A stretch of 64,000 nt of DNA from Solenopsis invicta (lineage: Eukaryota; Arthropoda; Insecta; Hymenoptera; Formicidae), in the NCBI RefSeq assembly GCF_016802725.1, contig NC_052678.1, positions 9,344,001 to 9,408,000 of the forward strand, in the 5' to 3' direction. A program made the position numbers and the translations under genes. Below are positions 38,101-46,165 of this stretch, one piece after another. Below the pieces are notes generated by a model. The model did not search any database and was not told where the DNA came from. It saw nothing but the letters and a program-made list of their open reading frames with translations. Positions within the stretch are counted from its first letter, which is position 1, and each line of letters begins with the position of its first letter.

Positions 38101-41100
38101 ATCAAATTCTTTCAAAATTTTATATTCTTGCTCATATATGAAAGTATGATCGTTGATTTGATAATAATTTTTTTCCTGTGTGATAACAATGTTTTTTGTC
38201 GAATTAACGAGACGATTGTACGAGGCAAGATTTCTAAAAATTACCCACGAATTCCGCGTAATTCATTTCTTACCTGAATACAACGCTAATTTAGATACAA
38301 CGAGAGTTTTGTTGGACGTTACATCTGCTCGGTATAAATGTGAATTTTCCATTATCGCGCGCGCAACACAGCACAACGAGACGCGTCGATCGAACGCGGA
38401 GCGGAGTGAAAGCCAATCGCGGGCATTGTGCGGGCAAAATGAAAAGCACATTGAAGATCGCGCGAAATTACGTAAAAGAAATTCATCTTTGCGCGGCCAC
38501 GTCGTTGAACTTACGAGCGCGCGGTCAGTTCGCGGGACACAGAAGCCTCAAGATTAATTATCTACCTTCACGCGCCTTTTACCCAACTTCTGCGCGATTG
38601 CGTAAGAGAGTAATGTCAATGAGAAGCGCCTAGGTCTTCGAGAAACGCACGATCTTTTATTAAACAGCCTTTCGTCGAACAATTGAGGTTTCAGTCTGTC
38701 TTCAGACGCTTCAGTCACTCTTGCGCAAAAAAGAATCACACGGTCAACAATCGAAATACCGTGAAAATAACGGGAGATAGCCAATGCTAAATGTTGAAGA
38801 GCAAGATGAGATATTAATGAGCGATTAACCCTCAAGATATTATCATTCAGTGTTCAGTGTTAAATTCCTAAAGTATTATTTAATATTAATAAAAAGTAGT
38901 GATGTATGTCCATTCCTGATATTATTATATAAATATTATATGAGAAGTAAATAATATTACTTATTTCAATATTTTAAATTATCGAGAATATAATAACTTT
39001 TAAATGTGCTAATTATAAAATTTACGAATATTTTATTTATAATAATTTATATTAATATTTGAACAAAAATATTATAATATTCGTAAAACATTTTTCTAAT
39101 ATTCTACAGATAGAAAAATAATATATAATCATGAATATTAAGCAGACGTATAACATTAATACAATATTCCTATAATATCAAAAAACATATTCTCGGAATA
39201 TTATTTTAACTTTTAATAATAATCGTATAATATCCTAGGAATATTGTAGCGTTTATAGGGATACTGAACCAGCAAAGGTATTTGGCCAAATTGATAGCGA
39301 CGAGTCAAAGATAGAACTGCCACGCGTGACGAGTCGCGTACGCATGAATAGCGACGTGAGTACTTTACCACGCGCGTTCACGACTGTTTACTCTCGCGAG
39401 TTACATGCTTCGCAGTCGCGGCGACTTTCTTCGTCCGCGCCGGCATAGCACTTGGGTTACCGGCCTAGCCACAGGCGGGCGTTAAACGTTAAGCGACGAC
39501 CGGACCGGTGATCGATCCGCGTCCCCGACGTCTCTTCCCGGCGACTGTTTGACCCGTTTAATGTTTCAACGCGCGGCTTGATCGTAGCCGCGGCTTTTTT
39601 ACTTCCCGCGGTCTTTCGCCAATCGTGGGCTGGGAATGCAAAACGGCCTCTGCAAACGAAACGTTTCTCGCACTTTCTTCCCCTCTCGCCGTTCGCTTTG
39701 CATTACGCATGGACAAATTTTATTGCTGCATTTATCGCCGCGTAGATTCCGACTCCTTCCTATCCCGTGTTTCAGCGCTCATTTGTAATTTCTTCTTTTA
39801 TTTATTACACAAGTAATTTTTTTCTTCAGCGTCATCTCGTCTTGTCTCTTCAACTCGATTATTGATCTCATCATCACGTACAATTTTATAGTTGAGACGA
39901 TATGAAACGACCGTTTTGCGTCTTCCGCAATTTCCTAGCGAGAAATGACAATGGAATAGACGTCGAATCGACGTCGATTCCATTATCGTTTCTCATCTTT
40001 CTGGGTTGGTACTTTCTCAGCGAGAGTTTGCATATCACTAACGCGCAGTTCTAATTACATTAGAAATTTCATCTTGGATCAGTTGCAAGTGCTGGAGATT
40101 CACGTGGCGAGCGCAAAAGTGCCGGAAGATACGCGGAAACGCGAGATCAAGCGGCGCAACGCGCGTACGTGTTAATTAAGGCAGAAACAGACTTCGGATG
40201 AAAGTCACGGCTACATAATGACGTGCTTAGCTTGCTTTTCTGCGAATCCATCGCGTAACGCAATCGAGCTGCGGCGAATCACGCGAGAGAGAAAGTGAAC
40301 GAATAGAGTCCCTTTGCCAAAATTTCGTCGAAGAGATTAATTATCTATTAGTTTACAGAGATTGGCTGTACGATAAGGTCATCAGATTTTTTTTCTACCG
40401 AATCCGAGAACAAGTTTCAACTTTTTTTTCCTCAAATCTGTTGGCACACGAGAAAAAGCAAAACTAGTTTTATATTATTTTTTTAATGTTTGCCATTCCT
40501 TAAATAATTATAATAGCACATAAAAAGCACTTATTTTGCTTGGGATTTAATCATAATCTTCTTAAATTTATCTTGTCTGAATTCCAGCTCGACTGCAAAT
40601 TGATGGTAGTTTATCTAAAAGTTTGTTAGGATGGTCAACACAGCTTTGTTTTCAGTCTTGATCTGTAAGATCATTCTACATATCACATTTAAGAAGTTAT
40701 AACGATAAGTTCCTTGTAAGCACCAAATATTCCTAGACTATTATATAAATATTATTAAAAATTAAAGTAATATTACAATGAATATTCCGAGAATATTATT
40801 TAATATTTTTTAATATCATGGAAACATTCTATTAACCTTATATGTTCACAATATTGGTGTATTACTTTAATATCAAATATTCATATAATTTTAAAATTTA
40901 AAGGAATAAACATTTTAAAAATATATTCTAATTGTCGTCGCGAGATTGAGATAATTTCCCAGATTATCTTAATCCCGCAGATATTTTCCGCCAAAGCGTC
41001 GTATGTTAAACTATTTTTTTGTAAAGTACATTTTATTTTTTGCATAAACTTAATTTCACTTAAATATAATAGAAAACATATATATTTATATTAATATTCT

Positions 41101-44100
41101 AAGAATATTTAATATTATTTAATATTAAATAACATTACGTGTTTATAATGAGAGCCTTCCTGTGTCAATAATTAAAAAATGACAAAAACTTTAACAGACA
41201 TAAAACAAGAATTCAGGGACATTTTAAACGTTTCGGGGAATAAACTTTGCCCGGAAACACATTCTCGGAAAACGGAGATGTCTGGTAATCTTACTGTATG
41301 GGTGCGATGAGATGCGTTATTTCTCTGAGGCGTAAAGGACGGAGCTGGACCTCTCAGGTTCTTGCAAAAGAAGCACCGCTCTTTTTATCAGCAACTATTC
41401 AGGATTAAAACTGATTTATCGGCAAATTTGCGTGTCGACGCGTACCTGGGAACGTCCTTGGCGAACGGAAACTCGTAAAACGGCGAGGATAAATCCCGCG
41501 GGCGGGCGAGCGGACCGCGAGATAAAACGCGCAAACGAGCGATGATGCTCGGTCGCGCGTCCCACGTGTCGCGACCGCGATGCATACATACTCTGAAAGC
41601 CGCATGGATATCCCACGGAGGCCGCATTCCGTCCGTCGTCGCCGGGATTTTCAATAGACGGTACTTTTTATATGCGGAACGTGTAGAATCCACAGATATA
41701 TCTCGCCCCGTCCGGTGCGTCATCCGGGTCTCGATTATTACGGCTCCGTATTCGCGTCCCATATCTAGCGCTAGGTGTGGGCGTTCGATTGCACCTTTTA
41801 TTTGTCTAGCGTTGAAGAGCGTCTTTGCATGCAATCTGATCGCAGCCAGAGAGCAAGGCGGCCGCGTCCGGCGCCAGCTCGGTGATAAATTTAACGACGC
41901 AGAAATTGATAAGAATCTTCTCTCTCTCTCTCGCGATAGAAATTATGTATGGATATAACAAATTAAACGAAAGAATTTCGTGTCTCGTTCGTAGAATGCC
42001 CTTTCAGAAAGATTTCTAATGACGCGATTAAAAATAATCCCAACGTACTTAATTTTATTCCAATCTTGTGCAATATAAAAATAAAGCAAGATAAAGCCTA
42101 TAATTCCTATTCCCCTTCATCAAATTAAATAAGATTGACTTATTTTGAAGCAAGAGTAACACATATAAATTTCAACTTGCGTATTCTTACATTATAAAAT
42201 AAAAATTTACTCGCTGTTATAATGCACAATGATTATAATCAATGATTCCGCGGAAACTCGGCAGCTTTTGCTTACGCGTATATTATAAAAAAAGTTCTTT
42301 ACATTTTTTAAATCAATGTATTGTCAAATCAAGAATATTATGAGATTTATCATAAAGTTTTATTGTCTAATTTAAATCTGCCCAAGTTAATTGATAACAC
42401 CAAGATCATTTTATTCCACAAGTACAGAAATTTCCCATTTAAAAATAAAATTTCTGGGCCCAATAATAATTATATATAATTAGCCCTATATCAAAGTTTT
42501 TTTATGAAATATAGAAGGTAACAGCATTGAATCCAGAAATCTTTTCTGCAAGTGCGGGAAGAAAAATCTTCTTCAAAAACAACTTCGTTTCTGCGAAAAA
42601 AGCAACAAGTAGAGATAAGAGATTTAAAATAACAAGCAAGACGATAAATCGCCAAAGAAAAGAAGTTGCGTAAATTATCGCAAATTCAAAACACGCTTTG
42701 TTCTCCTGCGCTTTCTTGAATCCTATCAATCGCTTGCGAAACGCTCACCGCAACTGCGTGCAAGACCGCTCGTCATCCGGCCACCCTGCAAATGTGCGCC
42801 GTGAGAGAACTCGGGATTTACATTTCATACCTCGCGATCGCAGCTGGTGGTCTGACGAGACGACTTACGCGCGATTTGCACAGAATGCCCGTATTATCCT
42901 TTCGTTTTTCTCCGATTCCCGATACCATCCGGCGCCGATTATCGCCGGCGTTGACGCCCTTCCACGTCCTTCTCTCGCGCGAATTTATTACTCTCTAGCG
43001 GGCCGCGATTTTTCGCGCTAGCGTGCAGCTTCGGCTACGACACGTATGTCCGTTCGGCCCTTGGAAATTATTTCCATCCTTAGGCGGCCAGGGACAACCA
43101 TAAACCGGTCAGCGTCCGGTATCACACGGACTTGAAAATATATGACTGAATTTTTATCCTGTCTTTACTTCGCCATCGTGCTAATAACATTGCAGATTTT
43201 GCGTTGTGGATATCTCTCAAGTTTCATGCGTGTTCTTCAATTTCCTCGGCTGAAAATATACGTTCTTCATTCTTTGTACGAATAAGCTTCTCTTCCATCA
43301 TAAATTTATTGGATATACACACATCTTACATACCGTTTCGCATAATTTATTTAAACGTAAGGATTGATGGTTTTAATTTGTATTGCAAAAAATGTTAAAA
43401 TGTTAAATTTGTGCATTTACCGAGTCTTTCGCGATTTTTTTTTTCGTCAATCCCTAATGCCGATTGCACCAGGCGATTCATTCGCGATTCTCGCGGCGTG
43501 TCGCGCTGCTCGCTCACGCGATTCATTTGCCATTCCTGAATCGTACCTGATCGCCACGCGCGTGTTTACATCCACGTAGGAAACACCTTGGTCTCGGCAC
43601 GAAAACCCAGTTAGCGGACGATCCGAGCCGAGCCGAGCCGGGCGTCTCTCGAGGCCGTCCTCGAGATCGCGCGCACGCGAATCAGCCCGCGCTTAATCCT
43701 CGGAAATGCCGAGGGGGGACTAATCGTTATCGTGGGACGCCGAGTTTTATGCATCCTGTCGCGGAGGATGACCGGGGAAAAAGTGTCGTCTGCATGCACA
43801 CGGGATGAGCCATGTTCCACGGGAACTGGGAGAAACCACGTCTCTCCCGCAAATTAAAGATTAATATAGAGACGATTTGATTCAATTTCCTTTCCTAAGC
43901 GAATTTGTTATCTCACTGTATGATTACTTCTCAAAGATATCTCAGAAGATTTAAAAAAATATTTTGTGCTTTGAGAAAAAGAAAGAGGGAGAAAATTTCA
44001 CCTTTCATTTCTCCATTCGTACTCTCTAAATCTTGTAGAATGAAAAATTACTCGAAAATTGCACATACTCAATTTCCACTTTATAAGAGTAAATTTTGAC

Positions 44101-44462
44101 TCTTGGCTAATCACTTGAAAAATTTAATACTGAATTTGTACAAGCTCAATTTTTACTCTTTTAGAATGAACATAAGATAATGTTTCACTCTACGAGATTT
44201 AGAAAGATTAGTAGATATTATAATTTAATTTATCTATATATACTGCTCATATTATGTATATTTAATAATAATAAAAAAATATGTATAATAAATGAGAAGC
44301 CTGTGCTCTGTACACACGGTTATTTTCCAATTTGAAATTGAGGACGCTCGTTAATTTAATTTGCATATACGTTGTAAATTATACTTTGCCTAACATTACC
44401 AAAATTATCGAAATATTGCAAAACTTACCCTGCAGCAAAAATCCATGCAGCGCGAGGTTCAT
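3143..44462 (-). CDS. Secreted mucin-like protein with N- and C-terminal CBM14 chitin-binding domains (CPAP1-type), 6 coding exons
   Basis: Spliced CDS on the minus strand: 44462-44429, 13017-12956, 12834-12711, 11669-11513, 9528-8817 and 7387-3143. The sum is 5334 nt, or 1777 residues plus TGA, with phases agreeing at all five junctions. Residues 1-28 are a signal peptide (MNLALHGFLLQ then VFVSILDF). CBM14 no. 1 has Cys 46, 62, 68, 83, 96 and 104. Residues 127-363 are Ser/Thr, Pro, Gln and His rich. A furin-type RGKR site ends at 552. Acidic Ser/Thr/Glu sequence and Thr-rich blocks (about 1286-1346 and 1430-1516) follow. CBM14 no. 2 has Cys 1713, 1728, 1734, 1750, 1763 and 1772. The family binds chitin in cuticle or tracheal and gut lining. 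The Thr tracts suggest O-glycosylation, and a chitin-to-chitin or chitin-to-mucin linker role is inferred. I cannot name the orthologue. The 31-kb link to the first exon rests on phase and signal-peptide logic. Confidence 0.8.
3930..4620 (-). repeat. Imperfect Thr-rich coding repeats (mucin-like)
   Basis: Two runs of ACN codons (plus strand GTC, GTT, GTA, GTG), about 3930-4190 and 4430-4620, encode strings such as TTTAASTTTAASITTVASLT. They are separated by a Pro/Lys/Arg-rich spacer containing KPTGNRRIYAYSPP. Such tracts are typical O-glycosylation platforms and usually vary in length between alleles. Confidence 0.75.
7388..8816 (-). other. Intron 5 of the CBM14 mucin gene
   Basis: A 1429-bp AT-rich intron. 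It contains a 59-bp direct repeat pair (7967-8025 and 8261-8319), a spliced-exon-like sequence on the opposite strand (8061-8111) and a fragment resembling the foldback element at 51.3 kb (about 8175-8230). Confidence 0.8.
7967..8319 (+). repeat. Diverged 59-bp direct repeat pair
   Basis: Copies at 7967-8025 and 8261-8319 both start CGCGATCTCCG and share GAAGTTAGCGCAG. I count 50 of 59 identical positions by eye. They flank about 235 bp that includes the exon-like sequence at 8061-8111. Confidence 0.7.
8817..9528 (-). CDS. Exon 5: Ser/Thr, Pro, Gln and His-rich linker
   Basis: A 712-nt exon. The acceptor TTGTTCGCAG precedes C at 9528, and the donor AAG|GTATGC follows 8817. It encodes SLHENGEDEDD, then Thr/Ser tracts, a poly-Pro run (PPAPPPPPPP) and QEIRALEAIQSANKGK. 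The open frame continues upstream to 9638, but that stretch is the tail of the preceding intron. The GTG- or ATG-initiated longer reading is therefore not the true start. Confidence 0.85.
10536..10921. mobile_element. Short element with GTACAGGGTGTC-like terminal inverted repeats
   Basis: The left end reads GTACAGGGTGTCCCACGAC. The right end read on the opposite strand is TATACAAGGTGTCGAATAC. The roughly 386-bp interval has no transposase frame, so it would be a non-autonomous copy. Ends carrying CAGGGTGTCCC are frequent in insect interspersed repeats, but assignment to a class is not possible here. Confidence 0.4.
11277..11402. repeat. Diverged copy of the 16.75-kb foldback repeat
   Basis: It shares, in order, AGCTAGATCT-GTGCT, ACTTTTCT-like, GCGCGCC/ACGCGCC, TTTTT-GTCAT and TTGAACAA blocks with 16775-16900. 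The copy here lacks the second long arm. Confidence 0.5.
11513..11669 (-). CDS. Exon 4: second half of CBM14 domain 1
   Basis: A 157-nt exon. The acceptor is GGTTTCAG and the donor is CTCAG|GTAATT. It encodes DEIMDIKFLCLNGTVFDQET and then RVCERVDEVDC, supplying Cys 83, 96 and 104. The following SERFYNLNLELYGNN segment looks conserved rather than low-complexity. The phase-2 end joins the C of the next exon to form Ser. Confidence 0.9.
11670..12710 (-). other. Intron 3 of the CBM14 mucin gene
   Basis: A 1041-bp intron between the two halves of CBM14 domain 1. It is moderately GC-rich around 11880-12420, and I see no coding signal or repeat. Confidence 0.8.
12711..12834 (-). CDS. Exon 3: first half of CBM14 domain 1
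   Basis: A 124-nt exon. The acceptor is GCTTTTCAAG and the donor is AAAG|GTAGTT. It encodes YLDFDNLPETNFSC and then GGYYADVEAGCQMFHVC, giving Cys 46, 62 and 68 of the protein. The spacing C-x15-C-x5-C and the aromatic residues (GYYAD, MFHVC) are typical of CPAP1-type peritrophin-A domains. Confidence 0.9.
12835..12955 (-). other. Intron 2 of the CBM14 mucin gene
   Basis: A 121-bp intron with GTAAGT donor and TTTTCAAG acceptor. It joins the end of the signal-peptide region to the CBM14 exon in phase 0. Confidence 0.8.
12956..13017 (-). CDS. Exon 2: end of signal peptide and mature N-terminus
   Basis: A 62-nt exon with acceptor CTTTTTTCAG and donor GGC|GTAAGT. It encodes FVSILDFRHGRLLCSAGEPG. 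An ATG inside it in another frame gives MAVCYAARGNL, but that frame does not enter the CBM14 frame of the next exon, so it is rejected as the start. A likely signal-peptidase site follows LLCSA. Confidence 0.75.
14150..14195. repeat. (AT)n microsatellite
   Basis: 46 bp of uninterrupted alternating AT, likely length-variable. Confidence 0.98.
15281..15648. mobile_element. MITE-like element, family A (copy with clear terminal inverted repeats)
   Basis: The left end is TTGAAGGATTTCCTACAAAA and continues ATCAAACAAG. The right end on the opposite strand is CTGAAGAGTTTCCTACAAAA and continues ACCAGACAAG. The interior is AT-rich and non-coding and carries the internal block GAAAATATTAATCAAAGTCT shared with other copies. 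No target-site duplication is obvious. Confidence 0.65.
16748..17026. repeat. Foldback repeat: two perfect 51-bp arms around a 177-bp spacer
   Basis: Left arm 16748-16798 (starts AACTCAAACAAGAACGCC) and right arm 16976-17026 are exact reverse complements over 51 bp. The spacer 16799-16975 has no coding sequence. A diverged relative lies at 11277-11402, so this is probably a repeat family. The lack of arm divergence suggests recent insertion, gene conversion or constraint. Confidence 0.9.
18753..18792. repeat. AT-rich hairpin, 17-bp perfect stem
   Basis: Arms 18753-18769 and 18776-18792 (ACATATTTTATATTTTA and its complement) enclose the loop ATACAG. A related TAAAATATAAAATAT segment occurs near 18628. 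Confidence 0.8.
20621..20879. mobile_element. Long imperfect inverted repeat (foldback/MITE-like)
   Basis: The left arm, 20621-20703, contains CTTCTTCAGCGTAATTGACA and AACAGTTAAAACAAGAC. The right arm, 20793-20879, carries the complementary CTCTTCAGCATAATTTACAT and ACAGTTAAAACAAGAC. Both ends are AATTAATA. The arms are about 83-87 bp with scattered mismatches around a short centre. Confidence 0.7.
22580..22643. repeat. Palindrome: 38-bp perfect core inside a 64-bp imperfect palindrome
   Basis: 22593-22630 is an exact palindrome with no loop (AATTTTAACACTACGATG then TACATCGTAG...). Flanks CAAGATTATTGCA and CGCAACAATGTTG extend the pairing with three mismatches. No coding context. Confidence 0.9.
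22904..23114. mobile_element. MITE-like element, family A (short copy)
   Basis: The left end is AATTAAAAAGTTTTCTGCAA then AAATCAAACAAAT. The right end on the opposite strand is AATTAAATTTTTGCAAGAAC. It contains the internal block CTTGATTAATATTTCG, the reverse of the shared family motif. Confidence 0.5.
24045..24109 (+). promoter_or_regulatory. Possible plus-strand start and non-coding exon inside intron 1 (weak)
   Basis: A TATTTAAGG box lies at 23995, a doubled initiator-like TCAGTCAGT at 24045 and a good donor GAG|GTAAGAG at 24110. The box-to-initiator spacing (about 50 nt) is longer than normal, and no downstream plus-strand coding exon was found. It may be chance. Confidence 0.15.
25848..25876. 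repeat. (CT)n microsatellite
   Basis: About 29 bp of CT dinucleotides with one GT interruption at the left. Confidence 0.95.
26536..26820. mobile_element. MITE-like element, family A
   Basis: The left end is CAATTGAAGGGTCTCCTACA, then AAAATCAAACAAGTTCAAAAAG. Internal AAATTTTAATTAAAATTTTG matches the family block. The right end is degraded, so the boundary is approximate. Confidence 0.45.
28455..28484. repeat. Short GC-rich tandem repeat
   Basis: Three tandem copies of a 10-mer of the form GGTGCAGCGC. Non-coding context. Confidence 0.85.
28811..29370. mobile_element. Degraded family A copies, possibly two in tandem
   Basis: AATTAAAGAGTTTCCTAGAA starts at 28811. Related motifs recur near 28985 (TTTCCGCAAGAATCAAG) and 29283 (ATTCCTACAAGAATCAAAG), each followed by the GAAAATATTAATCAAA-like block. 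Boundaries are uncertain. Confidence 0.4.
29732..29752. repeat. (AAT)n microsatellite
   Basis: About seven AAT/ATA units in a row. Confidence 0.85.
30038..30061. repeat. (GA)n microsatellite
   Basis: Twelve GA units. The short open frames around it are not considered genes. Confidence 0.95.
31152..31183. repeat. Octamer tandem repeat (ACGAACAA)n
   Basis: Nearly four copies of ACGAACAA in tandem. Confidence 0.9.
32130..32171. repeat. (CT)n microsatellite
   Basis: About 42 bp of CT dinucleotides with one CC interruption. Confidence 0.95.
35963..36413. repeat. Tandem duplication, two diverged units of about 0.21-0.24 kb
   Basis: Unit 1 (about 35963-36199) and unit 2 (about 36200-36413) share, in the same order, ATCTAA-GATTTATA, TTACTAACGAGTCAAA or GCTAACAAGTCAAA, GGTATTTGTTGCAAAAT or AATATTTGTTGCAAAAT, TTGTATATT, and GTTTCTTCGACAT, then AAGTAAT-TAATTATATAAT. 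Both are AT-rich and non-coding. Confidence 0.8.
37766..37984. mobile_element. MITE-like element with CACTG ends and about 65-bp inverted arms
   Basis: The left arm is 37766-37830 (CACTGAGAGAAAAAATTACT). The right arm is 37921-37984, reading CACTGTGGGAAAAATTACTA on the opposite strand. Both continue TTTAATAAATATTTATT-GAATAGTA. The interior (about 90 bp) is non-coding. Short length, long arms and no transposase frame fit a non-autonomous DNA transposon. Confidence 0.75.
37996..38174. mobile_element. Second inverted-repeat element abutting the CACTG element
   Basis: The left arm 37996-38036 ends AACAATCATATTTTCATATA. The right arm 38135-38174 on the opposite strand ends AACGATCATACTTTCATATA. 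Arms are about 40 bp and imperfect. It starts about 12 bp beyond the neighbouring element. Confidence 0.5.
38863..39246. mobile_element. AT-rich inverted-repeat element, family C copy 1
   Basis: The left end is AAATTCCTAAAGTATTATTT and continues AATATTAATAAAAAGT. The right end on the opposite strand is ATATTCCTAGGATATTATAC and continues GATTATTATTAAAAGT. Many ATATTATAAT motifs lie inside. Boundaries are approximate. Confidence 0.45.
39940..39994. repeat. 55-bp near-perfect palindrome
   Basis: 27-bp arms (39940-39966 and 39968-39994) around one central base; 24 of 27 pairs match. The core is AATGGAAT-GACGTCGA. Non-coding context. Confidence 0.9.
40725..41140. mobile_element. Family C copy 2, inverted relative to the copy at 38.9 kb
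   Basis: The left part AAATATTCCTAGACTATTAT, then TATTATTAAAAATTAAAGTAATATT and GAATATTCCGAGAATATT, matches the reverse complement of 39190-39246. The right boundary is unclear. Confidence 0.4.
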
Positions 44463-44489
44463 GGCTACGATATGATTGATTTCTTCAGC
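44429..44489 (-). CDS. Exon with ATG and start of signal peptide
   Basis: The acceptor TCTTTTTTTCAG precedes 44489. A 27-nt leader precedes the ATG at 44462-44460. Eleven codons (MNLALHGFLLQ) and one G precede the donor GTAAGT (GT at 44428-44427). The G joins TT of the exon at 13017 to make Val, extending the hydrophobic run to LLQVFVSIL. The acceptor implies at least one further 5' non-coding exon upstream. Confidence 0.7.
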
Positions 44490-45505
44490 CTGAAAAAAAG
44501 ACATTGCTGAAATCAGACATACGGTTGTTACAAGGCAAATTAAGTATTGAATTTCATTTCAATAGATTAATTGTCGTTATAGTTGCCTGTAAATTTCCAT
44601 ATAATTTATTTAAATGTAAGGATTAAACGTTGCGGAAATATTTGCAGATTTTTAATATTCTGCATTATGGATAATAAAATAGTGTTACAAATGGAAAAAG
44701 CGCTTCGTATCAAGCACAACGTCGGAAACACGATGTCAACGTCAAAACGCTAATGTTATTCTAACAATTCGCTCTCGGAGGGTAATAACGTAATAACTAG
44801 CCACGCTAATTGCTACTAAATCGCCCGGAGGCGTAAAGGAATTAACTGAGGCAAATAAACTCGTCTCGTCGCGCCGATCCACCGGTCTTTGTGTGCTCTT
44901 GCGGACGGTCAGTAGCTTCAAAGAATGTGTGACATCTCTATCGTCAGTGTCAATATTTGTTTGAAAGCCTCGACAAGAGAAGAGGAACAAACGCCATCTA
45001 ATACCGCAATGCCGCATTCAGCGAACGTCGATCTATCAAGCGCCCCGAGCAGCTAACTAATTGGCCATCTACTAATTAACCGTAACTTGGCCAACTTCTC
45101 GAGCGAGAGTCCTTGGTAAAACAGTCAAGAACGCAATTTAAAGAGCGATTCGACCACCACTATTCTGCGACTTACAATAATTTCATCATAATCGGACAAG
45201 AATTTCTTGTCACACTTTACTACTTTTTCTTTTTTCGTTTCACGATACGCTCTTAGAATACTTCACGGATGTTTATTTCGCCACGATAAATTATAATTAA
45301 TGATTCATTGTTAATGTTAAGGACTTTGAAAACAGCATTGGCAATCGAAACAAGACAGATATTTCATTACTTCGCACATTGGAAAGATTTATGATGGACC
45401 CTTTCTGTGTACTTTATTTCTATACTTTCTCGTAATAACAAAATAATAGCTACAAAGTAGAAAACATTTTGTATTTATGTTAAAATTAGTCTTTATTAAA
45501 ACTTT

Positions 45506-45525
45506 TATGTTAAATATTTAACATA
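45506..45525. repeat. 20-bp palindrome within a larger hairpin
   Basis: TATGTTAAATATTTAACATA is a perfect palindrome. Flanking TGTTAAAATTAGT (near 45479) and ACTAATTTAACATA (near 45533) pair with each other to enlarge the hairpin. Confidence 0.75.
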
Positions 45526-46083
45526 CCCAAATACTAATTTAACATAATCATTTGAATATTTTGTGTTTAATTAATATTTCTTAGTTTTTAAAATAACACA
45601 ACTTATAAATAAACAAATAATATGGAAATTCTAAAATAAAATGAATAAAATATATACGTACACATTACATGTTAATTTTACTGAAAAAATATTTTATAAT
45701 TCAATATTGGTTTTTAAATAATGTTAATTTTTAATATAATATGTGTGATACTTTTTAATATATTCATCTTGTTAAAAAGACAAACATTTGAATGGACCAT
45801 TCGAATCATACGACACGTTAAATATTTAATACAAATTTTCCAGTTATGTAAAAATAAAGAACATAATGATCGTTTTTTAGATAGCTTCGATAGAAAACCG
45901 TGCATTCATGTGCATTCTTATTTATTTCATTCCGATGTCATTATCGAGCCTACATGACTGCGACGCCACGTGTACCGATTTCGTACGTGCGAAAAATAAT
46001 AAGCAAGATCGTATACATGGAGAAGAGGGGGAAGGGGGAATGTTCGAAAGTCCATTGGGAACAATGACCGCGTTGCAAACGAA

Positions 46084-46165
46084 AATAATTCAGGTCGTGC
46101 GAGTTAACGTTATAACGACGTGTTCGTCGAAGAGATGGCCGAAGGATCTCACGACCTGAATTATT
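46084..46165. repeat. Hairpin with 16-bp perfect stem
   Basis: AATAATTCAGGTCGTG at 46084-46099 pairs exactly with 46150-46165 across 50 nt. It is short and unlike the AT-rich elements nearby in having a GC-containing stem. Confidence 0.75.

Larger units (their letters stand above)
13018..44428 (-). other. Intron 1 (about 31.4 kb) of the CBM14 mucin gene
   Basis: The donor is GTAAGT at 44428-44423 and the acceptor is CTTTTTTCAG ending at 13018. No coding gene on either strand could be supported inside: the open frames are short, lack domains and overlap in several frames. It alternates CpG-rich blocks (for example 17.6-18.4, 19.0-19.5, 25.0-25.6, 27.3-28.7, 29.4-31.1, 32.2-32.9, 35.5-35.9, 39.3-40.3 and 41.3-41.9 kb) with AT-rich repeat blocks. 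The CpG-rich blocks could be enhancers, but no specific factor sites are claimed. Confidence 0.65.

Noticed and set aside
41388..41958. Open frames of 138-148 codons on both strands
   Set aside because: They are mutually antisense in a CpG-rich block, with no recognisable family or splice support.
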